NCBI GenBank assembly: GCA_023078555.1
Contig: CM041196.1
Coordinates: 8,691,985-8,755,984 of the forward strand
Length of the DNA: 64,000 bases
DNA from: Ulva prolifera
Taxonomy: Eukaryota > Chlorophyta > Ulvophyceae > Ulvales > Ulvaceae
Reading direction: 5' to 3'
Shown here: piece after piece, positions 1 to 12,500 of the stretch
Layout of the letters: the number at the start of each line of letters is the position of its first letter
Numbering within the stretch: the first letter of the stretch is position 1
Position numbers and translations under genes: made by a program
Notes under the pieces: generated by a model
Told to the model about the DNA's origin: nothing
What the model saw: only the letters and a program-made list of their open reading frames with translations
Database searches by the model: none

Positions 1-1275
1 GGACCGAACTCACGACCATAAGAACTGACGTGAGCGGGTCAAATGCGGCCAGTCAAGTGTAAAGAAAAGTCACAGATTTACGGGTCAGAAGGGCGTATGC
101 GACGCTATCAACAAGTGATGCAGAATTCAAGACGTTGGGCACGAAACGAACACCTGGCCGCGAGAAACGAGGCACGACCGCTATACCCATCTCGGCCTGC
201 CCATTGCGTATCGTCTGTGCATGGTGTCGGAGCCATGAGCTGGACGTACCCGTTCTCGTGAATGGCACTGAACCAGGTATCGCGTTATAACACCACCTGC
301 GACGCCGTGCAGCCGGCTAATGCCTGACTTGCAGCGAAGATTTGCCAACGTGCGGTGGTGCAGCAGCCGCAAACCATCGGCTGCAACGAATGAGGGGACG
401 TGGTTCATGTGCGCATCAGACGCACCTATTGGCGGGGTGTCAACATTTTCACAGCTGTGTGCAAAATCCCGGTCTCCGTTTAGTGTCCATCCACCATATG
501 ATAAGCTGCTGTATTTATTGCATAAGGATAGATATATAGTACAACGACTTCCACAGTTTGTAGCAGCTACGCTACGTGCGCAAGTGTGTACATGTGTTGC
601 CTGCTCTGGTGACACGGCGTTGCCGGAGAGTGTCCGTTCATGCGCGGGTGGCTTGATCAGGAATAAGCTTCAAGGTGTGACATCAGAAAGTGTTCAACTA
701 ACAAATTGATTCCCAGTGTTTTCGGAGCCAGAACTTGGTGTCTGATCAACGTTGGCAAGTGACGGGCCGAGTGATCTCGCGGAGCTGGTCAGCGTACACT
801 GCTCAGATGTGATGAGCATTATTATATATAATTTCGGGAGAATCTAGCTGAATGGCATGATCAGGGTGCCAGTAATCTTGATCTACACGCTGCTGGCTGC
901 GCTTTTGAATACAGCCCACCGTCACTGCTGACAGATTGCCAATAATTATTGATTGTGATCAGCACCAATTTGAAATTATATCAATTTCATGCATTGTTTG
1001 TGGCTGAAACATCGTAATTCAGCACATGATAATTGACCATAGTTTGAGCATGCAAAATATGTTTGCAGTCCAGGGCAGCGCCCATGACACTGTGCAGCTG
1101 TGGAAGCTTCGCAAGCGGCCGGCCAGTGTGGAGTCGAAAGCGAGGTATGGCTGTGGCTCTTGGTGGCCCATGTGAACACAGGTAGTAGCGCTGCCCTGTG
1201 CCCACCAGTTTACGCTGCTGCTTGGCTGGTTTAGTGCTGTACTGATGTTCAGGTTGGGCAGAAACGGAGCGTAGA
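1..1275. other. no gene recognised
   Basis: Several short overlapping reading frames occur on both strands but none shows a recognisable domain, a consistent exon pattern or a plausible start context. The last few hundred bases may hold the promoter and 5' leader of the bilin reductase that follows. Confidence 0.5.
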
Positions 1276-3268
1276 TTGAGCACTCAAAGAAAACTAATTG
1301 TCGTATCGAATCCTCCATCTTCATGGAGGACCATTCATGCACAAGCGGTGACCAGGTCAGTAGGCCCTCCATTGCTGGTAAAAGAAGAGGGCGTGATGTA
1401 CCCTATGCGCGATTCCAGCGCTGAACAAGTTGATGTTGTTGGCGATGTTCGTGATGCTGATGCCGCCGATGAGTCTGGATTCTATCCCGAGCTGCCATTT
1501 GAAGTTGGAGAAGATTTTCTTGAAGAAATTCGGAAGTACCTGGTTGAAGAAGAAGGAATGGACGAGAAGGATGAGCAGCAGCTCACCATAGCAATTATGA
1601 GAATGGCTGAGGATCTTTGCGAAATGTCCATGGCCGATGAGGATGCGGCTCTAGATGACGAGATAGTCACAGATATGATCGATCGCATGACCCCATATGT
1701 GGAGGCTCAGGAGAAGTGGGAAGAGGATCAGGCAAAGCAGAACTCAGAGAAAAATCAGGATTCAGACGCTGCTGACACAGAAGCAGATGTCCCTTGGGTC
1801 GACGAAGTGGGTGGCTGGAACACGCCAGGTGTGAACTGTCCTCGTAGTCTTTTCCCAACAGCGCGGCATTGTCAGGTTGTAGACAGTGTCAATTGTTGTC
1901 TTTGTCTTGCAGCGGGAATGTCCCTGCCAGAGAACGTGTCAAGGGAGTCAATTGCGACAATTTTGCAATGGGATAAAGAATGTGAAGAGACTCGTGAGGG
2001 TCCTCGTGCATCCATGGGCTGGCAAGAGAATCGGGGTGCTCTTCATCCCTCAGTTGCAGCAGATATCATGGGCCTGAAGAGCTGGAAGCTGGGCATGAAG
2101 GTGCATCCAAAACTTGCAGAGCTTGCGGCAAACATAGAAGCAGCTTGGAGGCAGCTATTTCCAATGGACCTTGGCCGAACTCATGTAGACCCAAGATGGA
2201 GGTTTGTGGACTCTGTTGATCCCAATCAAGTCTGGGGACTCGATTTTGGGACCGAGGATCCCAAGTTGGGGAGCCCACAGTATCCTCGCCTGGTTCTTGA
2301 GAACCGATTCTATCAGACCACGAAATTTCGATGTTTGCACCTGGAGATTGGTCTGAGGCAGGATGGTTTTCAGGTGGGTAAAGCAGGGCTTGCTTATTGT
2401 GCTGACCTGGTGTTCACCAGTTCGACACTGTATCTGATTCAGACCCTTACAGTGCGGTCTGTGCAGGTACTGCACTGTGTCATGTGGCCACGGCGAGACC
2501 ATGACATCCCTATTCTCGGCTTTGATGTGGTTGCCATTGGCTCAGATGTCACGTATGCCATCGCTGACACAACCTCAGTAACGGCAGATGGATCACTTCC
2601 ACCGGTGTATGTTGACGGAGTGCGCTTGCTGAAAGCGCAATTCGCCGATGGCATCGCTGATGCAGGGCTACCAGAGTGGGGAGTGAAACTATTCTCAGAC
2701 GAGGTTGTTGCTCTGAGGCCTGCGCTGCCGGTGGAAGCAGATCTGATATGCATGCATTTCACAGCTCTGCTGAAGGTTCACATTTTATACTCAAAATTTG
2801 TGGACACAAAAGTTGCTGACGGCGATCATGAAAATCTAGAGAGAATCGATCAGACGCATCGCAGGCACGTCTATCATTCTGATCGCATGTGTCCATGTGT
2901 GTTCGCATGTGTGCACACCTTGTGTTGTGTTCGTGTTGGGGGCTGGAGACTGAGTTACATGCTACAGATATTGTGACATGCAACTGAAGAATGATAAGAC
3001 GGCCGCTGTCCTGAAGAACTCATTCGGCTACATGGGATCTGCTGGGGAAACTTTTGTGGAACGATACATGACAGAAGTACTGTTTGATCATTCGTTCCAT
3101 TACGATGTTGATGCAGCAACGAAAGAAGATTTGAGGCAAAACCGGTCCAACCTTGGGAATGCGAAGAGCTCCAAAAATGAGGGTCTTGCATTTGAAATGA
3201 TGGAGCAAGTCGCGAAAAGCTTCCGAGAAGCTGCTGACGATGAAGACAGCCAAGATGAAGGTGGCTAA
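1276..3268 (+). CDS. ferredoxin-dependent bilin reductase (PcyA/PebA/HY2 family)
   Basis: Enzymes of this family reduce biliverdin with electrons from ferredoxin, usually in plastids, to make phycobilins or the phytochrome chromophore. Four exons fit: 1276-1828, 1913-2373, 2467-2864 and 2968-3268. The joined segments carry the family's conserved blocks in order: ENRFYQTTKFRCLHLEIG, VLHCVMWPRRDHDIPILGFD (the GFD aspartate matches the position of the family's catalytic Asp, and the VLH histidine is also conserved), AIADTTSV, LPEWGVKLFS, then QLKNDKTAAVL and ERYMTEVLFD near the C-terminus. The reductase core is preceded by about 180 residues, including a strongly acidic stretch (EEIRKYLVEEEGMDEKDEQQ), which is unusual; a transit peptide could lie at the extreme N-terminus. 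The third intron appears to use a GC donor. The start is uncertain; the ATG at 1396 is an alternative. Which bilin is made cannot be told from sequence alone. Confidence 0.85.
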
Positions 3269-3947
3269 GCTCAAGGATTTCTCACTGGGGGACACGTAAG
3301 CGAACCCTTGCGAGAAAGTGAAGTGAAGGATGCCTGAATTGATCTGCTCACAATTTGGATGAAAGTCTGACATCTTCATGGTCTGAATCTTCCACGGTCA
3401 CCTATGTTCTGGTTAGCACAGCCCTGCTTGTAACTTGCGACTTCATCGTTTTCGTGGTACTGCCCTTAGCGTGGACAAGCCAAACCATGGCATTTTCACA
3501 TTCGGTCTGCCGTTTGTCAGTGGCAAGGTACCGGTGTAGCTGCGCGCTGTCGCTTAAAATCGCCGCTGCCCACGTGTTGTTTGAGTGACACAACAGCAAC
3601 AGAAGGTACTTCAGATGCGTTTGTGAACGCACAGCGATTGGCGACATAGACGTTCTTGTAAACGTCAGGCCAGTCGCTGTGTTTGATATGCCACTTGTTT
3701 TCGTGGCGTGATACCGTTTTGGCAAGCAGGTTTCGACGGGTTTTGGTCAGTCATCGACACTGGGCGCGTATGCAAACCTGCCGATCAACTGCCGTCCCGG
3801 TCTGTGCGACAGGTGGCTTGGACATAGACAGTCCTTGGCAGACACGCCTGCTTCAGGAGGACGTGCGACTTGGTTCGACAATTTTACCAAATCTCGGCTT
3901 GCCATCCACAAAGTTGCCAAACCGCTGTGCTCTTCGGCATCAGCAAC
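3269..3947. other. intergenic, no gene recognised
   Basis: The stretch between the bilin reductase stop and the reticulon start has only unrecognised short frames. It should hold the 3' UTR of the former and the promoter of the latter. Both genes are on the plus strand. Confidence 0.5.
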
Positions 3948-5593
3948 ATGCAGGCTGTAAAGGATCTCCTGAACCCTCCTGAGGAGATTGATATCCCTTT
4001 TGTTCCAAAATATGGTGTGGCACTCTTGCCAAGCAACTTGCGGAAGTCTCAGCGTCACCGTCTCGTAGCGCATTCCAGGAGCCGCTGTTTCAACTACGCA
4101 TCGCGGACTGGCAGCAGACTGAATGATCATTTGTGGTTGTTCTGATATCGGTTGTCATGCAGTGGAAGAGCTGCTTCTCTGGCGTGATGTGAAGAGAAGC
4201 GGGATTCTTTTCGGAGCTTGCACGACCATAGCCCTGTTCTTCTTCATCACCCAAATTTCCCTTCCATCATTTATATGCTACCTTGTAGCACTGTCCCTGA
4301 TCGTGACCACGGCGTGGACACGTGTAGGGCCATCTGTCGGGCAGTGCGTACCTCATATAAGGCCTGAATTGCTTGCACGTGATACTGCGTAGAGCTGTGT
4401 TGAGATCTTCTGGCTTCGCTGCGAGCATTAGCGCAAGCGTTGCAAGAGCACGGCCATGCTGTGATCATATCTGTGGTGTCGCCAGCGTCTGTCAGGCTGG
4501 CGAGTTCACTGTGCGGCAAAGAACAGTCGGGCCTCTCGGTACTGAGCAAAGTCCCTGTAGATTGCACTGGCGTAAGTTCATTGCTAGATTATGCACATAA
4601 TCATGCAACTGGGAAACGGTCAAACCGGTCCAGCAGCGTGTGTAGCAGGGTCGTGTTGGCCTGATTCGTTGCAGATATTCGTACTGAATTCACTGCTCGT
4701 CTATCAGTGTTGGTATGCACTGCAGGCCGATGCCTGCTCTTCCGTCCCTGATCAGCGATGGCATGTCTGATGGTGATTACAAGTATTATTGTGAACGCCT
4801 GAAGCCAGACATCGACAACTTGACAGGTGTGATGTTCAAGGACCAGAAGTCACATTTCCGACAGTCTAGACAGCTGTGTACACTGTCACGTTGTTGTTTT
4901 ATGTCGCCATGCACTTCTGTCTGCTGTGGGGTGCCTTGCTGCGAAATGCTCATGTAGGCGAATAATAATTTGTTTCCCTGGCTCTAGCGTTGCCATGTTC
5001 TTATTTTCGCCTTGTGATCACAGTGTTATCATCAGTCGCTCTGTCCCCGTGAAGCACTGGAATAGATTCCGCTGTACGCATTGAGACGTGATACGATTCC
5101 AGGTTTTCTCCACAAACTTGTCACATGCAAGGACTTTGTTCTGAACGCAAAGGTGCGACACCATGTGTAGCCCTGTATGCATAATCCTAATCGAAGATTT
5201 GTTGGTCCACATCGGGGTTTGACGTTTGAAGATTGCAGATTGTTGCTGGCCTCTTTGTTTTCGGCAAGATTTTCTCATTCATTACCCCGGGTGTCCTTGG
5301 CTTTGTGGGTCCGATCCCGCCTTTGATCAGCCTGACTGTTTCATGGCATTGCGTCTGGGTGGACAGCCACATTCACAGCGACACAATGCTGTGCAGTTGT
5401 TTTGCTTGCATTTACCGGGCCGAAAGTTTACGAGTTGAACAAGGAGAAAATTGACAAGGGTGTGGTCACTGCCCAAGGCAAGGTGAATGAGGGCTGGTCA
5501 GTGACCAAGGCAGAGGCTGGTAAGATGTGGGACAAAGCACCTGCCAGCATCAAACGTGTCGCCGATAGCTTCACCCCTAAGAAGACTGAGTAG
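3948..5593 (+). CDS. reticulon-domain protein (RTN/RTNLB family)
   Basis: Reticulons are hairpin-membrane proteins that curve and tubulate the endoplasmic reticulum. Exon 1 (3948-4014) reads MQAVKDLLNPPEEIDIPF and joins in phase to exon 2 (4163-4323), VEELLLWRDVKRSGILFG followed by two hydrophobic segments; the LLxWRDxKRSG block is the hallmark start of the reticulon homology domain. A middle exon near 4725-4826 (PMPALPSLISDGMSDG, then a charged stretch) probably corresponds to the polar loop, but its splice phases do not join cleanly and another small exon may be missing. Exon 5239-5308 (IVAGLFVFGKIFSFITPG) is the second hairpin. The last exon, 5397-5593, gives VLLAFTGPKVYELNKEKIDK and a lysine-rich tail, matching the family's conserved P-x-x-Y-E-x-x-x-x-x-I-D end. 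All good acceptors end in TGCAG. Family assignment is firm; the exact exon set is not. Confidence 0.8.
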
Positions 5594-8500
5594 GTTTATC
5601 CTGTTGTACTACTAAGCGTACAGGTAAGGACTATCCACACACAAGTTGCTGATTTTGTACCGCTGCAAACGTGTCAGCATGTGGGTGTTGACAGTGAATC
5701 AGGGCGGTTGAGCGAGCTTGTGTGCAACAGCATGTGCTTCTGTTGGTGGCTGCCATGTGATGTGAAGGTGGCAAACTGCTGCATGATTTTGGATGTTGGG
5801 AGCGAATGCACGTCCGCGGTCGCTGCAGACCTGCACATGTGTGCCCTTGCTCATTCTCTGGGTACACAATTCCAGCAGAGTGCATGTTTACTGAGAAATT
5901 GACTCCAAGCTACATTCCATGTTTTTGTGGGAAGCCATGCCCGACATATCTGACAGTGATCAGCACTCAAGCATGTGTGGTGATGTATGTCCCCTCTTGC
6001 AGTTTCGAACATGACTCGGGCAAGAGCACCTTTCAAATCTGGGATCTCATCCATGCCCATAATATGTGCTGCGATACATGGTGCAGAGAGGACGTGGCAG
6101 ACCCTGAATATTGATACTGTCGCAATGCGGGAACTTAAGTTGCTGATTGGTTACGGATGAAGCAATACACACGATTTCGTGGCAGGATGATGTCGTCGCA
6201 GTGGTTTCATAACTGCAAAACTTTGCAGTTTCACATGTGTGCCCTGCCGATTGTTTCGAAATGGGTTGTGGCTCAGTACGTAGTGTGGTCATGTTTGTTG
6301 GACTAGTCAAGGCAGCTGGCAGATAGTTAACACATTCCACTGCGACGTGACCGCTCGCGTGAAAGCAACCGTGTGGGCGCAGAAAAGTATTAGCTGATTG
6401 TTTCCTCAATACTGCTGCCTGCTGTTGACTTCGTGCAGCATGGTTTCGAAGGCACACAGCGACCAATTCATCCGCAGCTTGATCTCCAAGTTTGGTACGT
6501 TGGCACTTCATGTGGCTGTGGAATACAGTGCCATGCTGTGACAGCCTGGGTGGTGGTGATGTTAGTGGTGGCAATTGCCTTCAGCACACTGTTAAACTTT
6601 CACCAGCCAATCAGTCAGTCTCATGTGCCCAGGGCGCCAAAACTCTCAGTAGTACACAGCCTCTGCGCTGGCAATCCACGCCGCTTCTGTGACGCCGATA
6701 CATTCTAGCTTGATCTGCACACACAGCACACTGTTTCAGCAGCTGCATTCCGGTATAGACACACCCCTTCTGCATCTCACTTGACCGGAATAAAGAGCGC
6801 AGATCACAGTTATAATCTGGCGCTTTCCAATTTCCAGTGGCTAGTTGGGCCACTGCATGGCAGAATACGGAAACCGCTCCAAACAACCTCAATCAACGCC
6901 GAGACCCAACTCGCACAGCATCTGATACGGAAACTAGTCTGCTGCAAGAGTACCACATCGTCAGCCCTGCAGCGGTCAGTCTGGAGGCATCGTCCTTTCT
7001 TGCCAGTGAGCTGGACATGTGTGCAGCGACGAAAGGCGAATGGCACACAGCCATCAATTCCGCACACGATTCCGCATCACCTTCATTATTTCTGTTACTA
7101 CGACAGTGCTGTTCTGACAGAACAAACGTGAACGTTACTTGTTGAGGGCGGGGCCTTGGCTGGGCAACGTATCGGCTGTGTGGAGCTCGGGCGTTCTATA
7201 GGCGCTGTACGCGGCCCATGCATACCCTTGTTCCGGTCCATGTGGTGCGGTGGGTCCGCCCGATTGTGGACTGCGATCAAGGCATGCGGTGGAGGCCTGA
7301 CGGCAGCTCGACAACCTCAGCGAGGTGCCACTGCCTAGGTTGCCACTACATGGCAGTTGCACGAGTTACAACTCTCATGAATCACAAAGACATATTCCGT
7401 GAGGCAGATAGAACCGCAGAAACCACACAGGAACACAGCACAATCAAGCCACACCGCGGCTGACACCAAATGCAGGACACCTCAAGGCTCTGACTCAAGG
7501 GTCAAGTCCACAGCATGTCTACGTGGTGCAAGTGTGGCGGAGACATGTTTGAATGTTATGGTATGGCCATGCCTCTGAAAGAATGGCATCAGCGTGATTC
7601 TTCAACCAGACTGGAACAGCGCCATCACCAAATAGCCCGGTGCAAGTGATATAGTGTCACCTGAATTTAGCAGAAATACATGCTAATTCGGTCTCTCATG
7701 CATGTAATACAATTTTGGTTTGCTGTTCGACCAGTGCAGGTCGACAACGGCACTTCCGAGGCTGCTCAATCGGCTTCTGTACAATGTGTAGGGCCCAGTC
7801 TCAACCGTCAGTTGCTGCCATCCACCGTGTTACAGAGGCACCTCCATGGTGACGGCCCTGTCTGCAGCAGTAGCAGATAACCATGCTTCCCTGTGGCTGG
7901 GCCAAGAGTGCAGCTATGTACCTCGGCCTTTAGCCCGCAGTGTGGCATGTTTCAAGCCTCAAGCTGAGCCAGCGACAAACCACCGCCAGCACGCGCAGCA
8001 GGGACAGCGTATTTTGAAGTCTCACGCATGGAGTGGTGCACAGTCACAGGCGATCTGGTCAGCATGCTTGCATCAGATCTGGGTCTTGCTGGAAACATGC
8101 TGGAGCATTTCAGGTCTCGACTGCTGTCCACATGGTGATAAGGTTGCCATAATCAGGATAAGTACCCGTGCGTGTCATGGCAACACCGAATGAGCACAAT
8201 TATCACAGGCATTCACTGGAACCAGATATCCCAGCGTATCACTGAGCGGCAGATAACCCGGATTCTGTAGCACATTGATGTACGCAGTCACTGCAGATGG
8301 CAGCGAGTAGACTGATGTCAGTGCCTCCAGTCCGTGCAGCCCCTATTTCCTGTGTGCGGCGCCATAGATCACTGATGTAGCACACATGCAGCCATGCTGA
8401 GCCGCAACGCATTCTGCAGGGAACTGGAGCATGACCGGTCGGAGCATGGCTGTCTGAGCGGCTGGCTGCAAGCCCTTGACTGTGGGCACGTGTTGGACAC

Positions 8501-9565
8501 TGTCCATATCTACAGTTTGAGGAGGTTCACTGCCCGGTTTGCACAGGGATGCCAATGCCTGTGTCCTCTACCCAAGACCAGAGCACGCCAGGCCGGCCGC
8601 CTTGACTTGAGGCACAAGTGCAGAAATGAAATACTTGAAGCATCACCTCGTGGAAGCACCAGGCACAAGAGAAACGCAGCGCGGCAGCCAACATAGCTAT
8701 GGTGGCAATTCAATGACAGCACTACTGCGACACTGCATCCTTGCTCATCGCATGCAAGGACATGATGGTATCGTGGTGACATCACTGCATTGCCACAGCT
8801 ATCCACACGTGGGCCTACCAGGTTCATGCAAGGTGGGCCACAAGGGACGTTTGCGCTGAGGCACACGCGGCAATCCAGCATATGACATTGACGTGCAGGA
8901 CGGCAAGCAGCAAGCTCCGGGAGTTTGTCACCTCCACGTCCGGCCAATGCGTTGATGTTCTGCCATGCAATGGCCAGAGCTCTCATACACTATATCGCTG
9001 CGACATTTAGCCAAGCGTGTTACAACCCACCACGTCATCCACACCACCCGGCATGCGGCCAGTGTACATCATGTTCGTTTCAGTGATGCTTTCCGCTGCT
9101 GATGGCCTGAACCTTGGAGTCAACACGGTGTTACACCGCTGCTACATGTTGCAACCTGTCAGACCACGTGCAGGCTTGATGCTTTACCGAATGACCGTTC
9201 CTGTCCATACGTGACGATGCACCTGGCGGGGGCAACGAATATGCATGGGCGAGTGAGGTACCTAGGGGTATCGAGATGTGTACACCTGGATCCAGCTGGA
9301 ACGTGCTTGTTCGTTGCCGAATCTCACCAGACGCGGTATATCGCCCTTCTATTGAACAAGGTCAACTGATAACGATCATTGTCGCTGAAGTTTCTGAAGG
9401 AGCCCTTCTTCCTCACACCCACGGCTGTCCGAGTATAACCTGTCACTACCTCGTTGTGGCCAAGCTGTGAACGTGCACACAGCTGAACCGGGTCCCGTTC
9501 ATGCTTTACATTTGTACACTTGTTTAAACTATTGTAGACTAGACGGTGATCGCAAAGACTGAGGA
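5594..9565. other. long stretch with no recognised gene
   Basis: About 4 kb without a recognisable product. Many short frames occur on both strands. Minus-strand frames at 8343-8555 and 8510-8986 look moderately protein-like and could be exons of an unrecognised minus-strand gene diverging from the large gene at 9566, but no domain or clean exon chain supports this. No repeat or mobile-element end was found. Confidence 0.4.
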
Positions 9566-12500
9566 CATGGAATGCGGAGCAGAGCCGGTGTCGGAATTGC
9601 TGCGCACGCTGCAAGACGCCTCGGATTGTAGCCTCCGACTAGTGAAATGCAATGCAATCAGGTGCTTGGCGCTGCTGAATGATTGTGCAATGATTGTGTA
9701 ATGGCGCAATCTCTTCTGCGGGATGAGCACTGGCGTGGCGTCCTCGTGCAGACGATTCATATCCAGCCTCCACGAGAGCCCGGACTTGCAAGCCACAATC
9801 CTGCAGCTGTGTTCCGCCGGAACACAAGGAGCCTCCGATCTATCCACAGTCATCATTCTGGCGGCAGATAATGCAACCATGCAGCCTGCCGCGCTGTCCG
9901 AGAGCCTCGACGTGTTCTACACAATCGTGCGACTCTGCAGTGCCTTCGACTCTGAGCACCATAACGCGACACAAACGTTCATCGAAAACTTGTTGGCTCA
10001 CGTGCTGCTTCCGTCACTGACATCACATATCCTTGACATCTTCACAAGTCTCCCAGAAGTTCAGTGGCCCGTAGATATAACAGACGGGCATACCATGGTG
10101 CTAAGCTGGGTGGTCCTGCTCTGGCAGTGTTGTGAGGCTTCTGTCAACTGGTGCAATACTCTGCCAGCTCCGCTGTCAATGGAATCTGCGACCATTTTCG
10201 TGGTGGTGGATGTGCTCTTGCGTACAGCATCCGCCATGATTCTACCAGAAGTCAAGACGATCGTCATCCGGTGCGGGCATCCAGGGGACCTACCACCAGC
10301 ATTGTACGATAGTGTTCACAGAACACTGGAGGAGGTGCCTGTGTGCACGTCAAGTGGTCATTGTTGTCTGACCACGCCGTTTGCAAAGCAGCTTCTGCGC
10401 CACCTGCTTGTGCACAGTTTCTACATAAGCAACCCTGATTTTCAGGACCCTGTTACTGCTGTGGAAGGGCTCTGCTGTTCGCGGCATGCTGACCCGGAAT
10501 CCCAGCACTATGACCCAATTAGCTGGGCTTCTGCAAGATGTTTCAATTCCTGAAATACGGTTATCTGAGATTACACAGATGCTTTCCATTGAGACAGGCA
10601 CTCTCGCGTCTGTGGCCGCAGATGCATCGATGGGGCCTGTCAGGTTGGAGCTCATGATGGCTGTCGCCGTTGATGTCCCTGGTGAGTCGACGCGCTCTCC
10701 CATTCCATCATTGGTCTGCAGGTATAAGCTGTTTGGTCCCACACCATGGAATGGTGTACCAGTGTAGTGTCATGTATGTCAGGGTCTCACACTGGTCTCA
10801 CGTTGTACCAATTCCAGTACTGTCCTGGTGCAGGCCTTGTAGCACAAGCATTCCATGGCAACAGTAGCACGTCACAGTTCGTGTCCAGCGGTGACCGACT
10901 GTTGGCCGGTTCCTCAGTCAGGGGGAAAGACGAGGCCGATCTCCGCGCAGCATGCCAGTCGCTGCGCATTCTGTTGAGGTCACACATAGCTGCGGGCGAA
11001 GCGTCGTCAGGGGCATTCTGCACGTGGACGGTCGCAATCGTGGAGAGCGCATCACAGCAAACACAGGCGATGCTGCTCGCGGCCGGCCTCTTGGACCCAG
11101 TGTTTGATCGGATTCAGCGAAGCCTTCATGTGCGTGGCTCACAGCTGACGCATGGACCTGTGAATTGCTGCCATGACCTGACTCCCCAGATACCCAGGAC
11201 CTCCGCTGCGTCCTTTGGAGGAGAAGTCGCATGCGGTAGCACAGCATGTGCTGTGCAGGGGCGCGCACAAGTGCGGCTGGAACGTTTGCACCCGGAGATG
11301 GCGGTGCTTCTGTCGCTTGCTGCACACCCAGGCTTCCCTAAACATGCCATGAGTGGTCTGCCCACAATGTGCACCATCGTGCAAGAAGCCGCTGCAACCA
11401 GCGATCATGACACCCTGAAGCCAGTCCTCGCAGCGGTATGGGCAGTGTGCCGAGAGTGCTTGGCAAAGCTGTCTTTTTCTGACGCATCATCTCTCTGCAC
11501 AGCGCTGCTGAGTACACTCCCCAATCCGGACATCCAACATGACCAGGGCAACCACTTTGTTGATTCATCGGCGGAATCTACCGGAAGTATGGTCGCCGCT
11601 GTTGCGTGTGTTGCCCTCGTGCTTGGGTCCACCAAAGCCAAGACACCTGTGTGGCTAAGGCTACGTACAACAGTGATGAGCCGCCTGGTAGCAGGCCTCT
11701 CTACCCTGACCCATGCTGTCGTCACTACCTGCGTTGCTGCGGCAGATCTCTTTGGAGAGCTCCACCGTCATGATCACTACCGTGGCTTTGCTTCGCAATG
11801 CATCGGGCCACATGAGATCGCCAATGGCATGAGCCTACTATCTCTAGCAGCTGGCATCACGGCGCACGTCGTCCGCGTACACAAGGATGCTCTCCTTCAC
11901 AGTGACCAAGGTGCAGCACCTGCTGTTACACGCTCGGGAGTGCTGGCCATGCATGGCCCAGACCCTGGCACAGGACAAAGAGTATCTTCAAGCGCCAGTC
12001 TGGGCGCTTTAATAGCAGACTTCTTGATGGACATCCTGGTACCTGCACATGTCTTTGTATCCACACAAGGTGGCAGAGGCTGCGGAGATCAAGACTCTGC
12101 TTCACATGTTGACACAGGCATGCACGTGGCAGTGTTCAGCTCCCTCATCGCCTTTCTAGAAGCTGCACTCGGCCAGACACATGGAATGTTTCTCAGCTTC
12201 GGGACGTCTGGTGACACAGAGCCCAATGCGATGAGGGACTCAAACATTGGGGTGCACAGCCCAGGGGTCCCTGCCAGTGATGTCTCGTCGGGATCGCGTG
12301 GCCACCAGCTGGTGGCGTCTGCGATCTACCTGGGCTGGCAGTGCATCTCCTGTGGCTATATTGCGCGTGCTGTGGAAAGGCGTGTTACAGGACCCTGTGA
12401 CACATGCATGACCGGTGTGGCGGGCAGCACAGGTTCAAATGACTGTGACTTGGTGTAGGACGGACGCACCTGCTGATGTGACCCACCGATTGCTGCAACT

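Noticed and set aside
10350-11725. Several minus-strand frames over the large gene
   Set aside because: The plus-strand frame is much longer and has consistent splice joints; the minus frames are shadows.
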